This document shows, piece by piece, positions 15,875 through 23,347 of a stretch of DNA of 37,476 nt. The stretch comes from an uncultured Pseudomonadota bacterium (GTDB lineage Bacteria > Myxococcota_A > UBA796 > JAFGLY01), in the NCBI GenBank assembly GCA_937912125.1, contig CALDOK010000327.1:1-37476 (forward strand), written 5' to 3'. Position 1 is the stretch's first letter. The number at the start of each line of letters is the position of its first letter. The notes under the pieces were generated by a model that had not been told where the DNA came from, searched no databases, and saw nothing but the letters and a program-made list of their open reading frames with translations. The position numbers and the translations under genes are program-made.

Positions 15875-17547
15875 GGCCCTCTCCTCGACAGCCGCCGCTC
15901 GATCCATGACCGCTTGCCGCCGAGGCTCCCGGTCTGCCCGTAGAAGGTCAGCAGGGCCTCGGCGTAGCGGAGGCGCACGCCGCGGTCCGCCAGGGGCTGC
16001 TGGTAGATGGCGTCGTGCTCACCGGGGGTGTGCAGCAACGAAAGCACCTCCTCGGGCCGGTAGGCCGACGCGATCCGGTCGAGCAGGTTGACCGGTCCGT
16101 CGCGCAGCATGTTCATCGCCGTGGCCCGGAACACGGAATGCTTGGTCAGCCGCACCGCGCCCAGGTGGTGGTCCATCCAGAGGCAGAAGGCATCCAGCTG
16201 CGCCGTGCCCAGCCGGTCGACGTACACCACGGTCGAGAGCCGGAAGAGCTGGCGGAGGTAGTCGCTCAGGCCCGCGGCCTTGTGCATGTCGTCCACAGCC
16301 TCGAGGCCGCTGAGGGCGGGATCGCCAGAGGCGCGAACGAACAGCCGCTCCGCCAGGCGCATGTACCGCTCGGTGTAGAGAAAGAAGCCGAGGCCCTGGT
16401 GGATCGGCTGGCGGATCGCCATCGGCACGTCGGCGAGATCACGCGGACCATCTTTCGGTAGTCCCTTGAGCGTAGCCTGCTCCCCTGGCCCGACTTGCAC
16501 GCGGGTCCCAGAGCCCGGCGGCCCGATGGTGTAGAGCGGCACAGTGCCGTCCTCAGAGGCGGGCAAGGCCGAGGTCTCGAATTCGCCCATCAGCGTGTCG
16601 TGGGTTTCCCACCGGATGTGACCTTGGCCCGTCCAGCGTCGGGCACGCCACAACACCTGCTCGAACAGGGTCTGCATCGCCTGTTGGGGCGATGCCCCCG
16701 GGAGTGACACCCGCTGGGCCGATTCCCACGCGCGGGCGCTCCGTTCCTGCACCTGCCCGGAGGCACGTCCACGGATGGCCCGAAGGTGGAATGCCTTGAG
16801 CAGGTCGGTGGCCCCGAGATTCACGCCGCGGCTGTTCTGGGTATCGAAGAAGGTGAAGGCCAGGTCCTCGGCTCGAACCGTGATCACCGTGAAGCACACG
16901 CGGGCGAGCAGGTCGACCGGCAGGTCGAGGGTCACCAGGGCGCGGTGTGCCAGTCGCAGGTTGCGGGCCGACTCCGGCGCTCGGAACCGAAAGGCCTGCC
17001 CGGCCGGGATCGCACCATGGGTCGCGTGGTGGAGGAGGCAGAGCGTCGAGATGCGCTGCTGCCCGTCGATGACGTATCGATGGCCTCGCACCGGGTCGTC
17101 GTGGAGGAGCACGGTGCCCATGTAGTAGTCCAGGTGCCGTGTGCCTCCCTGGTGGTGTGCGAACAGGTCGTCGGCCAGCCGTCGCACGTTGGCCGGCGTC
17201 CACACGTAGGGTCGCTGATAGTCGTCGAGGGCCAGCGGTCGGCCGCCTTGCAGGACCTGCGCGAAGCCCAGGACCTGTACCTGGACCTGCGTTGGCCCGT
17301 CGTGCGGCTCGGCCGCGGTGGTGGTCTCGGGCGACGTTGGCGCGGTCCCCTCCAGCAGGCGCACCGAGCCGCCACGCCCCCGCCCCGTGGCGACCCTGCC
17401 CTGTGCGAGCAGCAAGGCGCGGGCTGCCCAGTAGGCGCGGTCCGACATCCGCAGCCGGCGTCGGACGAAGAGGTTCCCAGCGCTCCCGCGTGGCTGCGTC
17501 GCGAGGAAGGCTGCGATGCGCTCCGCGTTCTCCTGGGGGTCTGGCAT
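15871..17547 (-). CDS. DUF262 protein with N-terminal winged-helix-like region, no HNH
   Basis: A 558-residue DUF262 protein. Numbered from the upstream ATG at 17577, DDYQRPYVW lies at 118-126 and DGQQR at 171-175. The N-terminal ~70 residues end in GRGRGGSVRL, a winged-helix-like wing. The C-terminus lacks the EHI...LGNL signature of DUF1524, so it is probably a regulatory or sensing partner of the next gene. I chose ATG 17547 because AAGGA lies just upstream; the 17577 ATG lacks one. It starts 54 bp after the AbiEi-like gene and overlaps the HNH-bearing DUF262 gene by 4 bp. Tandem DUF262 pairs with one HNH member are known in restriction contexts. Confidence 0.82.
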   Translation of the reverse strand: MPDPQENAERIAAFLATQPRGSAGNLFVRRRLRMSDRAYWAARALLLAQGRVATGRGRGGSVRLLEGTAPTSPETTTAAEPHDGPTQVQVQVLGFAQVLQGGRPLALDDYQRPYVWTPANVRRLADDLFAHHQGGTRHLDYYMGTVLLHDDPVRGHRYVIDGQQRISTLCLLHHATHGAIPAGQAFRFRAPESARNLRLAHRALVTLDLPVDLLARVCFTVITVRAEDLAFTFFDTQNSRGVNLGATDLLKAFHLRAIRGRASGQVQERSARAWESAQRVSLPGASPQQAMQTLFEQVLWRARRWTGQGHIRWETHDTLMGEFETSALPASEDGTVPLYTIGPPGSGTRVQVGPGEQATLKGLPKDGPRDLADVPMAIRQPIHQGLGFFLYTERYMRLAERLFVRASGDPALSGLEAVDDMHKAAGLSDYLRQLFRLSTVVYVDRLGTAQLDAFCLWMDHHLGAVRLTKHSVFRATAMNMLRDGPVNLLDRIASAYRPEEVLSLLHTPGEHDAIYQQPLADRGVRLRYAEALLTFYGQTGSLGGKRSWIERRLSRRGP

Positions 17548-17601
17548 CGGGTCCTTATAAAGGCGTGTGGGCGGCATCCTATCGTTCGAACGGGTGACTT
17601 C

Positions 17602-18162
17602 TCACCGATTGTCAGCGCTTGCCCGGGCAGCGATGCGGTCGAGGTCAGCGCGCCGGGCGAGGCCGCGGTGCTCCGCCTCGTCGAGTGCCTGGTGGAGCAG
17701 GTCGGGAGCGATCGGCAGCGCCGCGCAGTCCTGCAGCGTGCGGAGAACTGAGGTGACCGGGACGTTACCGATCCAGACCCGGTCGGCGTCCGCCACCTCG
17801 GCGTGGTGCAGCCGGACGCCGTCGGGCACCCGCAGCCGCCGCCCCGCGTCCGAGGTGGGCAAGGTGAGGTCGACCTGGGCGGGCAGTAGGTCCGAGAGCT
17901 GGTGGAGCGCCAGCGCGGTGCGATGGCTGAACACGCCGCGCCGCTTGGACCACAGCCAGATCACCACCAGGTCCTCGTCGTTCGCGGCGGGGAGGTGGAC
18001 CACCCGGTAGATGCTCCGGCGCGCCCGCTCCAGGCGCCCGGCGCCGACGTGGTGGATCAGCAGCTCCGGCGAGAAGCCGAGCGCGGCCGCGTCGGCGGTC
18101 GTGACGTAGCCGGCTTGCTCGACCGCGAGCTCCAGGAGTCCAGGCCAGTCGGGGGAGGTCAT
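17602..18162 (-). CDS. AbiEi-like winged-helix antitoxin/regulator
   Basis: A 186-residue protein of the AbiEi antitoxin type. The N-terminal winged helix (about 8-55) includes GYVTTADAAALGFS and RARRSIYRV. The C-terminal part follows the AbiEi core with WLWSKRRGVFSHRTALALH and VTSVLRTLQDC. AbiEi proteins neutralise AbiEii nucleotidyltransferase toxins and autorepress through inverted repeats. No AbiEii gene follows; the next genes are the DUF262 pair. The ATG overlaps a near-perfect 35-bp inverted repeat and has no Shine-Dalgarno, so translation may be leaderless. Likely it acts here as an autoregulator of the DUF262 operon (inference). Confidence 0.78.
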   Translation of the reverse strand: MTSPDWPGLLELAVEQAGYVTTADAAALGFSPELLIHHVGAGRLERARRSIYRVVHLPAANDEDLVVIWLWSKRRGVFSHRTALALHQLSDLLPAQVDLTLPTSDAGRRLRVPDGVRLHHAEVADADRVWIGNVPVTSVLRTLQDCAALPIAPDLLHQALDEAEHRGLARRADLDRIAARASADNR

Positions 18163-18196
18163 GCACGAAACCTAAGCCACGCTTAGGATTCGTGCA
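18162..18196. promoter_or_regulatory. 16-bp-arm inverted repeat overlapping the AbiEi start
   Basis: The left arm TGCACGAAACCTAAGC (18162-18177) and right arm GCTTAGGATTCGTGCA (18181-18196) are inverted copies with one mismatch, around CAC. The left arm begins inside the AbiEi start codon. A protein bound here would block leftward transcription initiation. AbiEi-family proteins are known to bind inverted repeats at their own promoter, which makes this the natural autoregulatory operator. Confidence 0.7.
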
Positions 18197-18347
18197 AGCG
18201 AGGCTGCCATGACCATCGTTCCCGCGCCGCGACCCGCCGGGTCGTCGGCATGCTACGAAAGCGCTTCACCTGGGCGGAAGTGCCGCCGAATCGTAACGCC
18301 GGAACCGGCGGCCGCCAGGCCGAGAGGATCCATCTCCATGTTTCGCA

Positions 18348-18376
18348 TTGCGTCCGATTGTGGACGCGAGTAGACT
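18348..18376 (+). promoter_or_regulatory. Promoter with embedded palindromic operator for XRE-recombinase operon
   Basis: TTGCGT (18348-18353) and TAGACT (18371-18376) are separated by 17 bp and fit a sigma-70 promoter. GCGTCC (18350-18355) and GGACGC (18362-18367) form an inverted repeat between them, so a bound repressor would occlude the promoter. The transcript would reach the XRE gene at 18422, which has GAGGAGG four bases ahead of its ATG. Confidence 0.6.
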
Positions 18377-18421
18377 GCCTCCGAGACCGGACCCCACGCT
18401 CGTACCGGTCGAGGAGGCCCG

Positions 18422-18961
18422 ATGCCGACGAAGAAGACCCCGCGCGAGCGCCTCGACGACGCCGCGCTGCGCGCCGCGGTGGAGGGCCGCAGCGTCCTGG
18501 AGGTCGCCCACGCCGAGGACCTGGGCGAGCACCTGCGCGAGTGGCGCACCGCGAAGGGCCTGTCCCTGCGCGTGGCGGCGGCCGACCTCGGCATCCCGTA
18601 CTCGATCCTCCAGAAGCTCGAGACCGGCGGGCGCGCCAAGACGCCCGATGTCGACTTCCTCGAGCGCGTCGCCCTCGTCTACAGCGTCCCGACGCCAGAG
18701 GTCTTCCGCGCCGCCGGCTACAGCCTGCGCGAGGTGCGCGACGTGCGCGACGCCGTCGACCAGGCCTTCCGCGAGCTCGTGCTCGACCCGCGCCTCTGCC
18801 CGACCGGCATGGACCCGCGGTGGCTGGACTCGTTCTCGACGAAGCAGAAGGGCCAGTGGCTGGAGTTCGCCTACAAGCTCTTCCAGTTCTACGAGACCGA
18901 GGGCTTCGACCCGGTCGATCGCGAGGTCGTCAAGATGGTCAGCGCCGGGGAGGTGCAATGA
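18422..18961 (+). CDS. XRE-family HTH regulator coupled to the recombinase
   Basis: A 179-residue protein with an XRE-type helix-turn-helix at about 34-80: LREWRTAKGLSLRVAAADLG then PYSILQKLETGGR. The C-terminal ~90 residues are helical and of unknown fold; they could sense an inducer or oligomerise. The start ATG 18422 has a strong GAGGAGG. The stop overlaps the recombinase ATG (ATGA), so the two are co-translated. An XRE gene directly ahead of an integrase often controls excision or lysogeny-like switching. The promoter upstream contains a palindrome matching one upstream of the replication module, consistent with a master repressor role (inference). Confidence 0.8.
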   Translation: MPTKKTPRERLDDAALRAAVEGRSVLEVAHAEDLGEHLREWRTAKGLSLRVAAADLGIPYSILQKLETGGRAKTPDVDFLERVALVYSVPTPEVFRAAGYSLREVRDVRDAVDQAFRELVLDPRLCPTGMDPRWLDSFSTKQKGQWLEFAYKLFQFYETEGFDPVDREVVKMVSAGEVQ

Positions 18962-20667
18962 CCCGCCCCCTCCGCGCCGTCCTCTACGCCCGCTGCTCCT
19001 CCATGAAGCAAGCCGACCGCGACCTCTCCGTGCCCGCCCAGCTTGACGCCTGCCGCCTGCACGCCCAGCGCCTGGGCTGGCTCGTCACCGCCGACTACCA
19101 CGACGACGGGATCAGCGGCTTCGAGGACGAGCGCCGCCCGGCCTTCCGCCGCATGCTCGCCGACATGGTCGAGCAGCCCCGCCCCTTCGACGTGATCGTG
19201 GTGTGGGACTTCTCCCGCTTCTCCCGCAGCCTGGAGCACTCGCTTCGAGTTGGGGGAGACCTTGCGGCGGCCGGCGTCGTCCTGGAATCGCTGAAGGAGC
19301 GCACCGACGCGACGCCCTCCGGCTGGCTGATGGGAACGATCCACCGCAGCTTCAACGAGTACCAGGTCCGCAAGCTCGCCGAGGACACCCGGCGCGGCAT
19401 GCGCAAGAACGCCGCCGAGGGCGGCTGGAACGGGGGTGCCGTGCCCTTCGGCTACAAAGTCGAGCGCGCCGAGACCGGCCGCGGCCCCGGCAAGCTCGTG
19501 CCCGACCCCGCCCAGGCACCGCTCGTCCAGCGCATCTTCGCCATGGCGCTGTCGGGCCAGGGCGCCTGCACCGTCGCCGGCACGCTCAACGACGAGGGCC
19601 TGCGCACCGCCCGCGGCCGGCGCTGGAGCAAGCAGTCGGTGCTCTACATCCTGCGAAACGAGGTCTACACCGGCGTCTACACCTGGGGCGTGAAGGCCTC
19701 GGCCAAGTTCGCCACCGAGCCGGCCGAGCCCCTGCGCATCGAGGACGCCCACGAGCCGCTGGTCAGCCTGGAGGACTTCGCCCGCGTCGCCGCGGTTATC
19801 GCCGTGCGCCGGCCGACCGTCACCCACCCCAGGACCACCGCTGGCAGCTACCTCCTCAGCGGGCTGCTGATCTGCGACGCCTGTGGCGCCCCCTACATCG
19901 GCCACGGCGCCAAGAACGGCCGGCACCAGTACTACACTTGCCAGACCAAGCAGAAGCAGGGGGCCAAGGCCTGTCCTGCGGCCAACAACTTCGAGCAGGG
20001 CAGGGTCGAGGGCGTGGTGCTCGATGCGCTGCGCGACGGGGCGCTGCACCCCGGCGTCTTTGCTGATCTCGTGCGCGAAGTCCAGGCCTCGCTGCGCACC
20101 GGCCAGGCCGACGCCGAGGGGGAGCGGCTGGTGCTCGAAGGGCAGCTCTCCGAGGTGACCCGGCGACTCGACAACCTCTACGAGGCGGTCGAGAGCGGCA
20201 GCATCCCGGTCGCCCGGCTTGCCCCGCGCATCGAGCAGGTCAGCCAGGAGAAGGAGGCACTCGACGCCCGGATCGCCGCCCTGCCGGAGGCTGGCACCGA
20301 GCCCCTGCTCGACATCGGCGACAACGACATCGAGGGCTGGGTCGGCGACCTCCGCGCGGTGGTCGAGCGCGGCTCGGTCGACGAGCGCCGGGGCTTGCTT
20401 CGGGCCTGGGTCAAGCGGGTCGTGGCGAGAGGCGATGAGCTGACCGTGGAGTACACCTTCCCGCTGGTCAACGTCCCCGGACCGGGCGGCTCGGAGCCCT
20501 CTGGAGCCCCCTCGACGCGTCGCGTGGTGAACAGGCGGACTCGCCGCATGCCCGCGATGCTACGGCCAGAAACGAGGAAGGGAGAACCCGCCCTGAGGCG
20601 AGTTCTCCCTACCGTAGTGAATGGCTCCCCGAGACGGACCTGGTACGAACTTCGGACAGCAGGCTGA
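18958..20667 (+). CDS. Large serine recombinase (integrase)
   Basis: A 569-residue large serine recombinase. The N-terminal catalytic domain has YARCSS with the nucleophile S14, and DFSRFSR (84-90) with active-site arginines. The Recombinase domain follows (about 160-260), then a zinc ribbon with CDAC and a later C..C pair, and a coiled coil near 380-430. It inserts and excises the element at att sites by double-strand cleavage and strand rotation. ATG 18958 overlaps the XRE stop. The frame is open further upstream to 18250, but that part overlaps the XRE gene and its promoter. The last ~65 residues are low-complexity and run across a strong DNA hairpin. Intact active site suggests a functional integrase. 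Confidence 0.9.
   Translation: MTRPLRAVLYARCSSMKQADRDLSVPAQLDACRLHAQRLGWLVTADYHDDGISGFEDERRPAFRRMLADMVEQPRPFDVIVVWDFSRFSRSLEHSLRVGGDLAAAGVVLESLKERTDATPSGWLMGTIHRSFNEYQVRKLAEDTRRGMRKNAAEGGWNGGAVPFGYKVERAETGRGPGKLVPDPAQAPLVQRIFAMALSGQGACTVAGTLNDEGLRTARGRRWSKQSVLYILRNEVYTGVYTWGVKASAKFATEPAEPLRIEDAHEPLVSLEDFARVAAVIAVRRPTVTHPRTTAGSYLLSGLLICDACGAPYIGHGAKNGRHQYYTCQTKQKQGAKACPAANNFEQGRVEGVVLDALRDGALHPGVFADLVREVQASLRTGQADAEGERLVLEGQLSEVTRRLDNLYEAVESGSIPVARLAPRIEQVSQEKEALDARIAALPEAGTEPLLDIGDNDIEGWVGDLRAVVERGSVDERRGLLRAWVKRVVARGDELTVEYTFPLVNVPGPGGSEPSGAPSTRRVVNRRTRRMPAMLRPETRKGEPALRRVLPTVVNGSPRRTWYELRTAG
20579..20610. repeat. Strong hairpin within the recombinase 3' end
   Basis: AGGGAGAAC (20579-20587) pairs with GTTCTCCCT (20602-20610). 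Inside, CGCC (20589-20592) pairs with GGCG (20597-20600) around CTGA, with one C/A mismatch. It lies within the atypical C-terminal extension of the recombinase, 57 bp before the stop. It may be a terminator-like structure, a recombinase-binding site, or a remnant of sequence captured at the element end. Confidence 0.5.
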
Positions 20668-20723
20668 CTATGCAAATCCGGCGACCTCGATCTGCTCACA
20701 CTCGCAGTATCAAGGCAGAGAAG

Positions 20724-20882
20724 ATGAAGGCGGTGAAAGAGTCGGCACAGGAGAGGGCTGAGAGGTATCGGTCGATGATCGACGGGCAAGTCATCCGGAC
20801 GCGGGCTGACCTTGCGAGGCAACTCGGGGTGAGTCGCGCGAGGGTGACCCAGGTGCTAGGGGTTCGCTGTGTTCGCTCCTGA
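20724..20882 (+). CDS. Small HTH protein (52 aa)
   Basis: A 52-residue protein starting at ATG 20724, with AAGG eight bases upstream, and ending 57 bp after the recombinase on the same strand. It contains a clear helix-turn-helix, RADLARQLGVSRARVTQVL (27-45), of the type used for DNA binding by resolvases and small regulators. It may be an accessory DNA-binding factor for recombination or a remnant of a longer HTH protein. The frame continues upstream to 20670 but without a ribosome site. Short length keeps confidence moderate. Confidence 0.5.
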   Translation: MKAVKESAQERAERYRSMIDGQVIRTRADLARQLGVSRARVTQVLGVRCVRS

Positions 20883-21719
20883 GTGGAGTGCTTGCCCTGT
20901 CGGGAGGAGCCCGCTTTGCCGGCTGTAGCATCGCAGAACCCGAGTCGCGCCTGTTCGCACTCACCTGTTGATGCGTGGCTCCCGAACCGAGGCGGTCGGG
21001 CGCCAGGTGAGCGCTCGCATGAAGCGCCAAGTCCATGCGCTGGTGGTGAGGGGCATGAGTGAGCCTCGGTTTCCTGAGCGCGGCGGCGGCCAGAACTCCG
21101 CCAAACCGAGAGCTGCTGATCGCCTGTAGCTGGTGTGCCCACAAGGGCAGCAAACGGCCAGCAAGCATCTTGATTCCAGAGCTCCTGACACGCCCTGGCT
21201 GACTGGTGGCGGGTTCGGCCCCGCAGGGTGGCTTAGCGCATCTGGAGGTCGACGCTGAGGATGCGTGCTCCGGCCTGTTCACACGCTGATGGATGCCTCG
21301 CGCATGCAGAATCGTCTCGACAACGGATCATGATCAGGGCGACGAAAGCCGGTTATCGAAAGTCGTGTTGCCAAGGTGGTCGCCGCCCCATGTCAGGAGC
21401 TCTGGATTCGGCTTGTGATTTGCCACACCTACCACGACCCATATGGCCCGCCTTCGGGCCATGGGGGCGATACGAGGTGATGCCGGAGGTGGGGGCGGTG
21501 CGGAGGCCGAGGAGCCTACGTGGCCGATGAGGTGCCTGTAGAAGTCGAGTCGCCGGGTTCCTCCTTTCCCCATCCGGACTCGCGCGCTACTTTTCTTTGG
21601 TAGGCGATGATCCGAGTTCCGACCAGGGCGCACGATGAGCATGACGAAGGTCCAGTTGCGGTGACGTGATCACACTTGAGAGAGAACGGCATGCTCCCGG
21701 CACTCCGAGTGTAGCGCAA
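20883..21719. other. Gene-poor region of about 840 bp
   Basis: No reading frame here shows a ribosome site, a recognisable motif or convincing composition on either strand. The only structural item is a hairpin at 21443-21462. The stretch probably includes the right junction of the recombinase-bearing element and decayed sequence. Confidence 0.5.
21443..21462. repeat. Perfect 8-bp-stem hairpin with tetraloop
   Basis: ATGGCCCG (21443-21450) pairs with CGGGCCAT (21455-21462) around CCTT. It lies in the gene-poor stretch 3' of both the recombinase module (rightward) and the DUF4365 gene (leftward), where a bidirectional terminator would fit. No U-tract follows on either side. Confidence 0.4.
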
Positions 21720-22973
21720 TCACCAGCCCAGCGAACGGATCAGAAGTTTCGATGCGCCCAAATACCCACGCAGGTCTTTCGTGGTCTCTCGGATCAGCTT
21801 CACTCGTCGAGCCTCCGAAAGGCGGGACACTCCAGGGCGCCAACGCTGTTCATCGAGTCTCTGCGTCCAGACCCGGTGTTCATCGAGCTTCATGATGTAG
21901 CTGGAGAGGAACGACGCTGCTGGTTCCAGCTCTATTGGCGCCAGCCCTGTTTCGTGGTCCCACCTGTGCCACATCTCGTCGAACTCTTCGTTTCCCCTGG
22001 GAGTCCAGACCCTTCCCCCCTCCGAGATGACCCGCTCGCAGAACGTATCCAGGTGTTCAATGAGCGGCAGCACCTGGTTCATGAATGTCGCTGGCGGCAT
22101 CCTACGGGCTGCCCAGAAGGCACTCATCTCATCGGATTCCTCGCTCGGCTTGATCTGCAGTTCTTCGTAGTTGGCGAGGTGCGGTGCAACGTTCGGGTGC
22201 TCCTTCTCGAACCAGCGGATCCTCGCCACGGCCATGTTGTTGGTGAGATGAGTCCTGGAACGGTACACATGGAAGTTCACCAACGCTGGCAGTCGGCGTC
22301 CACCGATCTCATGCTGGGCGATGCGCACCAACTCCCTCACCAGGGCAGCGAAGTAGGCGGGCCTCCGATGTCCGGTCCAGAGCACCCGCCTGCCGTACAT
22401 CGTTGCCCTCTGGTAGTGCGACGGTGGCCCGCATTCCTCCACCTCGAAATGCTCCAGCCGCTGTGTCGGAGTGAGGCTGCCGAAGTCGGGAACGAGCGCG
22501 TTATAGAACTCATCAACCTTCTCCCTCACCCACCGCGGGAGGTTGTCGACACGCGGTAGCCGCATCGACATGGTCTTCTGGGTCAATTCGCCGATGTCCC
22601 GCCCATGAAATTCGTCCTTGAGGTAGTCGTCCACAGCCCTCGCGAACGTCCTCTTGCCTGATGAGCCGGCGATGAAGACGACGAACACCGGGTATTGCTG
22701 GGCGCTCCACCGAAGCAGGCGCGCTCGCGGAAGCCCTCGGACATCCGCGAACGCCGCATCATGCTCGGTCCTACTGCCCTTCACCTGCAGCAGCGCGACC
22801 CTCGGCTGCGAGCCCAGGGCCGTCGCCCGCCTGCCATCGGGCTCGACCATGAAATCCTCGCCGGGGTCGCGCTCGACAGAGCGTACCGTGATCGAATCAT
22901 CGGACAGTTGTGCCCGAACCAGATCTTCTCCCCAGTCACCGACCTCTTGCCAAATCCAGCCAGGCTTACCCAT
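21720..22973 (-). CDS. DUF4365-like nuclease-fold protein
   Basis: A 417-residue protein whose N-terminus matches the DUF4365 pattern of PD-(D/E)xK-like nucleases: GDWGEDLVRAQL (12-23), DPGEDF (36-41) with candidate metal-binding acidic residues, and LLQVKGS (61-67) supplying the Q-x-K. The long C-terminal region (about 120-417) is helical, with WVREKVDEFYN and other unassigned stretches. ATG 22973 was chosen because GGAGGT lies five bases upstream; the frame is open to 23513 but that extension is Pro/Arg-rich and coding-unlike. It is divergent from the DUF4209 gene. Such proteins are common in defence islands; a nuclease effector role is inferred. Confidence 0.65.
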   Translation of the reverse strand: MGKPGWIWQEVGDWGEDLVRAQLSDDSITVRSVERDPGEDFMVEPDGRRATALGSQPRVALLQVKGSRTEHDAAFADVRGLPRARLLRWSAQQYPVFVVFIAGSSGKRTFARAVDDYLKDEFHGRDIGELTQKTMSMRLPRVDNLPRWVREKVDEFYNALVPDFGSLTPTQRLEHFEVEECGPPSHYQRATMYGRRVLWTGHRRPAYFAALVRELVRIAQHEIGGRRLPALVNFHVYRSRTHLTNNMAVARIRWFEKEHPNVAPHLANYEELQIKPSEESDEMSAFWAARRMPPATFMNQVLPLIEHLDTFCERVISEGGRVWTPRGNEEFDEMWHRWDHETGLAPIELEPAASFLSSYIMKLDEHRVWTQRLDEQRWRPGVSRLSEARRVKLIRETTKDLRGYLGASKLLIRSLGW

Positions 22974-23347
22974 TGAGCACCTCCAGCGAGGTTCTCTGTA
23001 GCCTCTTACGCGTAGCGCCAACGAACAGAATCTGCGGATGGCGCCCGCCTCGGTCTGGAGGCAGGGTGGCGGTTGTTGGGAACGATTGGATCTGCCTTCT
23101 GGACCCGCGGGGTCTACAAGAAGCGGAGGGGGTTCGCCGAGAACCGGGTGAAGTGCGGGGGACGGGTAGTAGAGGTGGATTGTGGTTGGTGGTGCTGGGG
23201 GCGGCGAGGTAGGACCAGGAGCCCCTACAGGGTGACTGAAGCCGGGAGTCATGTCGGCCCCCATTCCGGTCGAATAGAATGGATGAACGCGGTACATCTC
23301 CGTTCCCGGTCTGGACCGGACCTCCCTGGACGCAGAAGGGTGAAGCG
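22974..23347. other. Divergent intergenic region with G-rich strand
   Basis: This 374-bp gap separates the leftward DUF4365 gene from the rightward DUF4209 gene and must hold both promoters. The + strand is G-rich around 23125-23215, with several G-runs of three to five bases, so a G-quadruplex is conceivable. I could not pick out convincing -10/-35 boxes. Confidence 0.4.

Noticed and set aside
18250..18957. A 5' extension of the recombinase frame
   Set aside because: It overlaps the XRE gene and its promoter and is Arg-rich without motif. The ATG at 18958 overlapping the XRE stop and starting MTRPLRAVLYAR fits the family.
20791..21282. A 163-codon minus-strand frame in the gene-poor region
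   Set aside because: No ribosome site, no motif, and biased composition; it also runs across the small HTH gene on the other strand.
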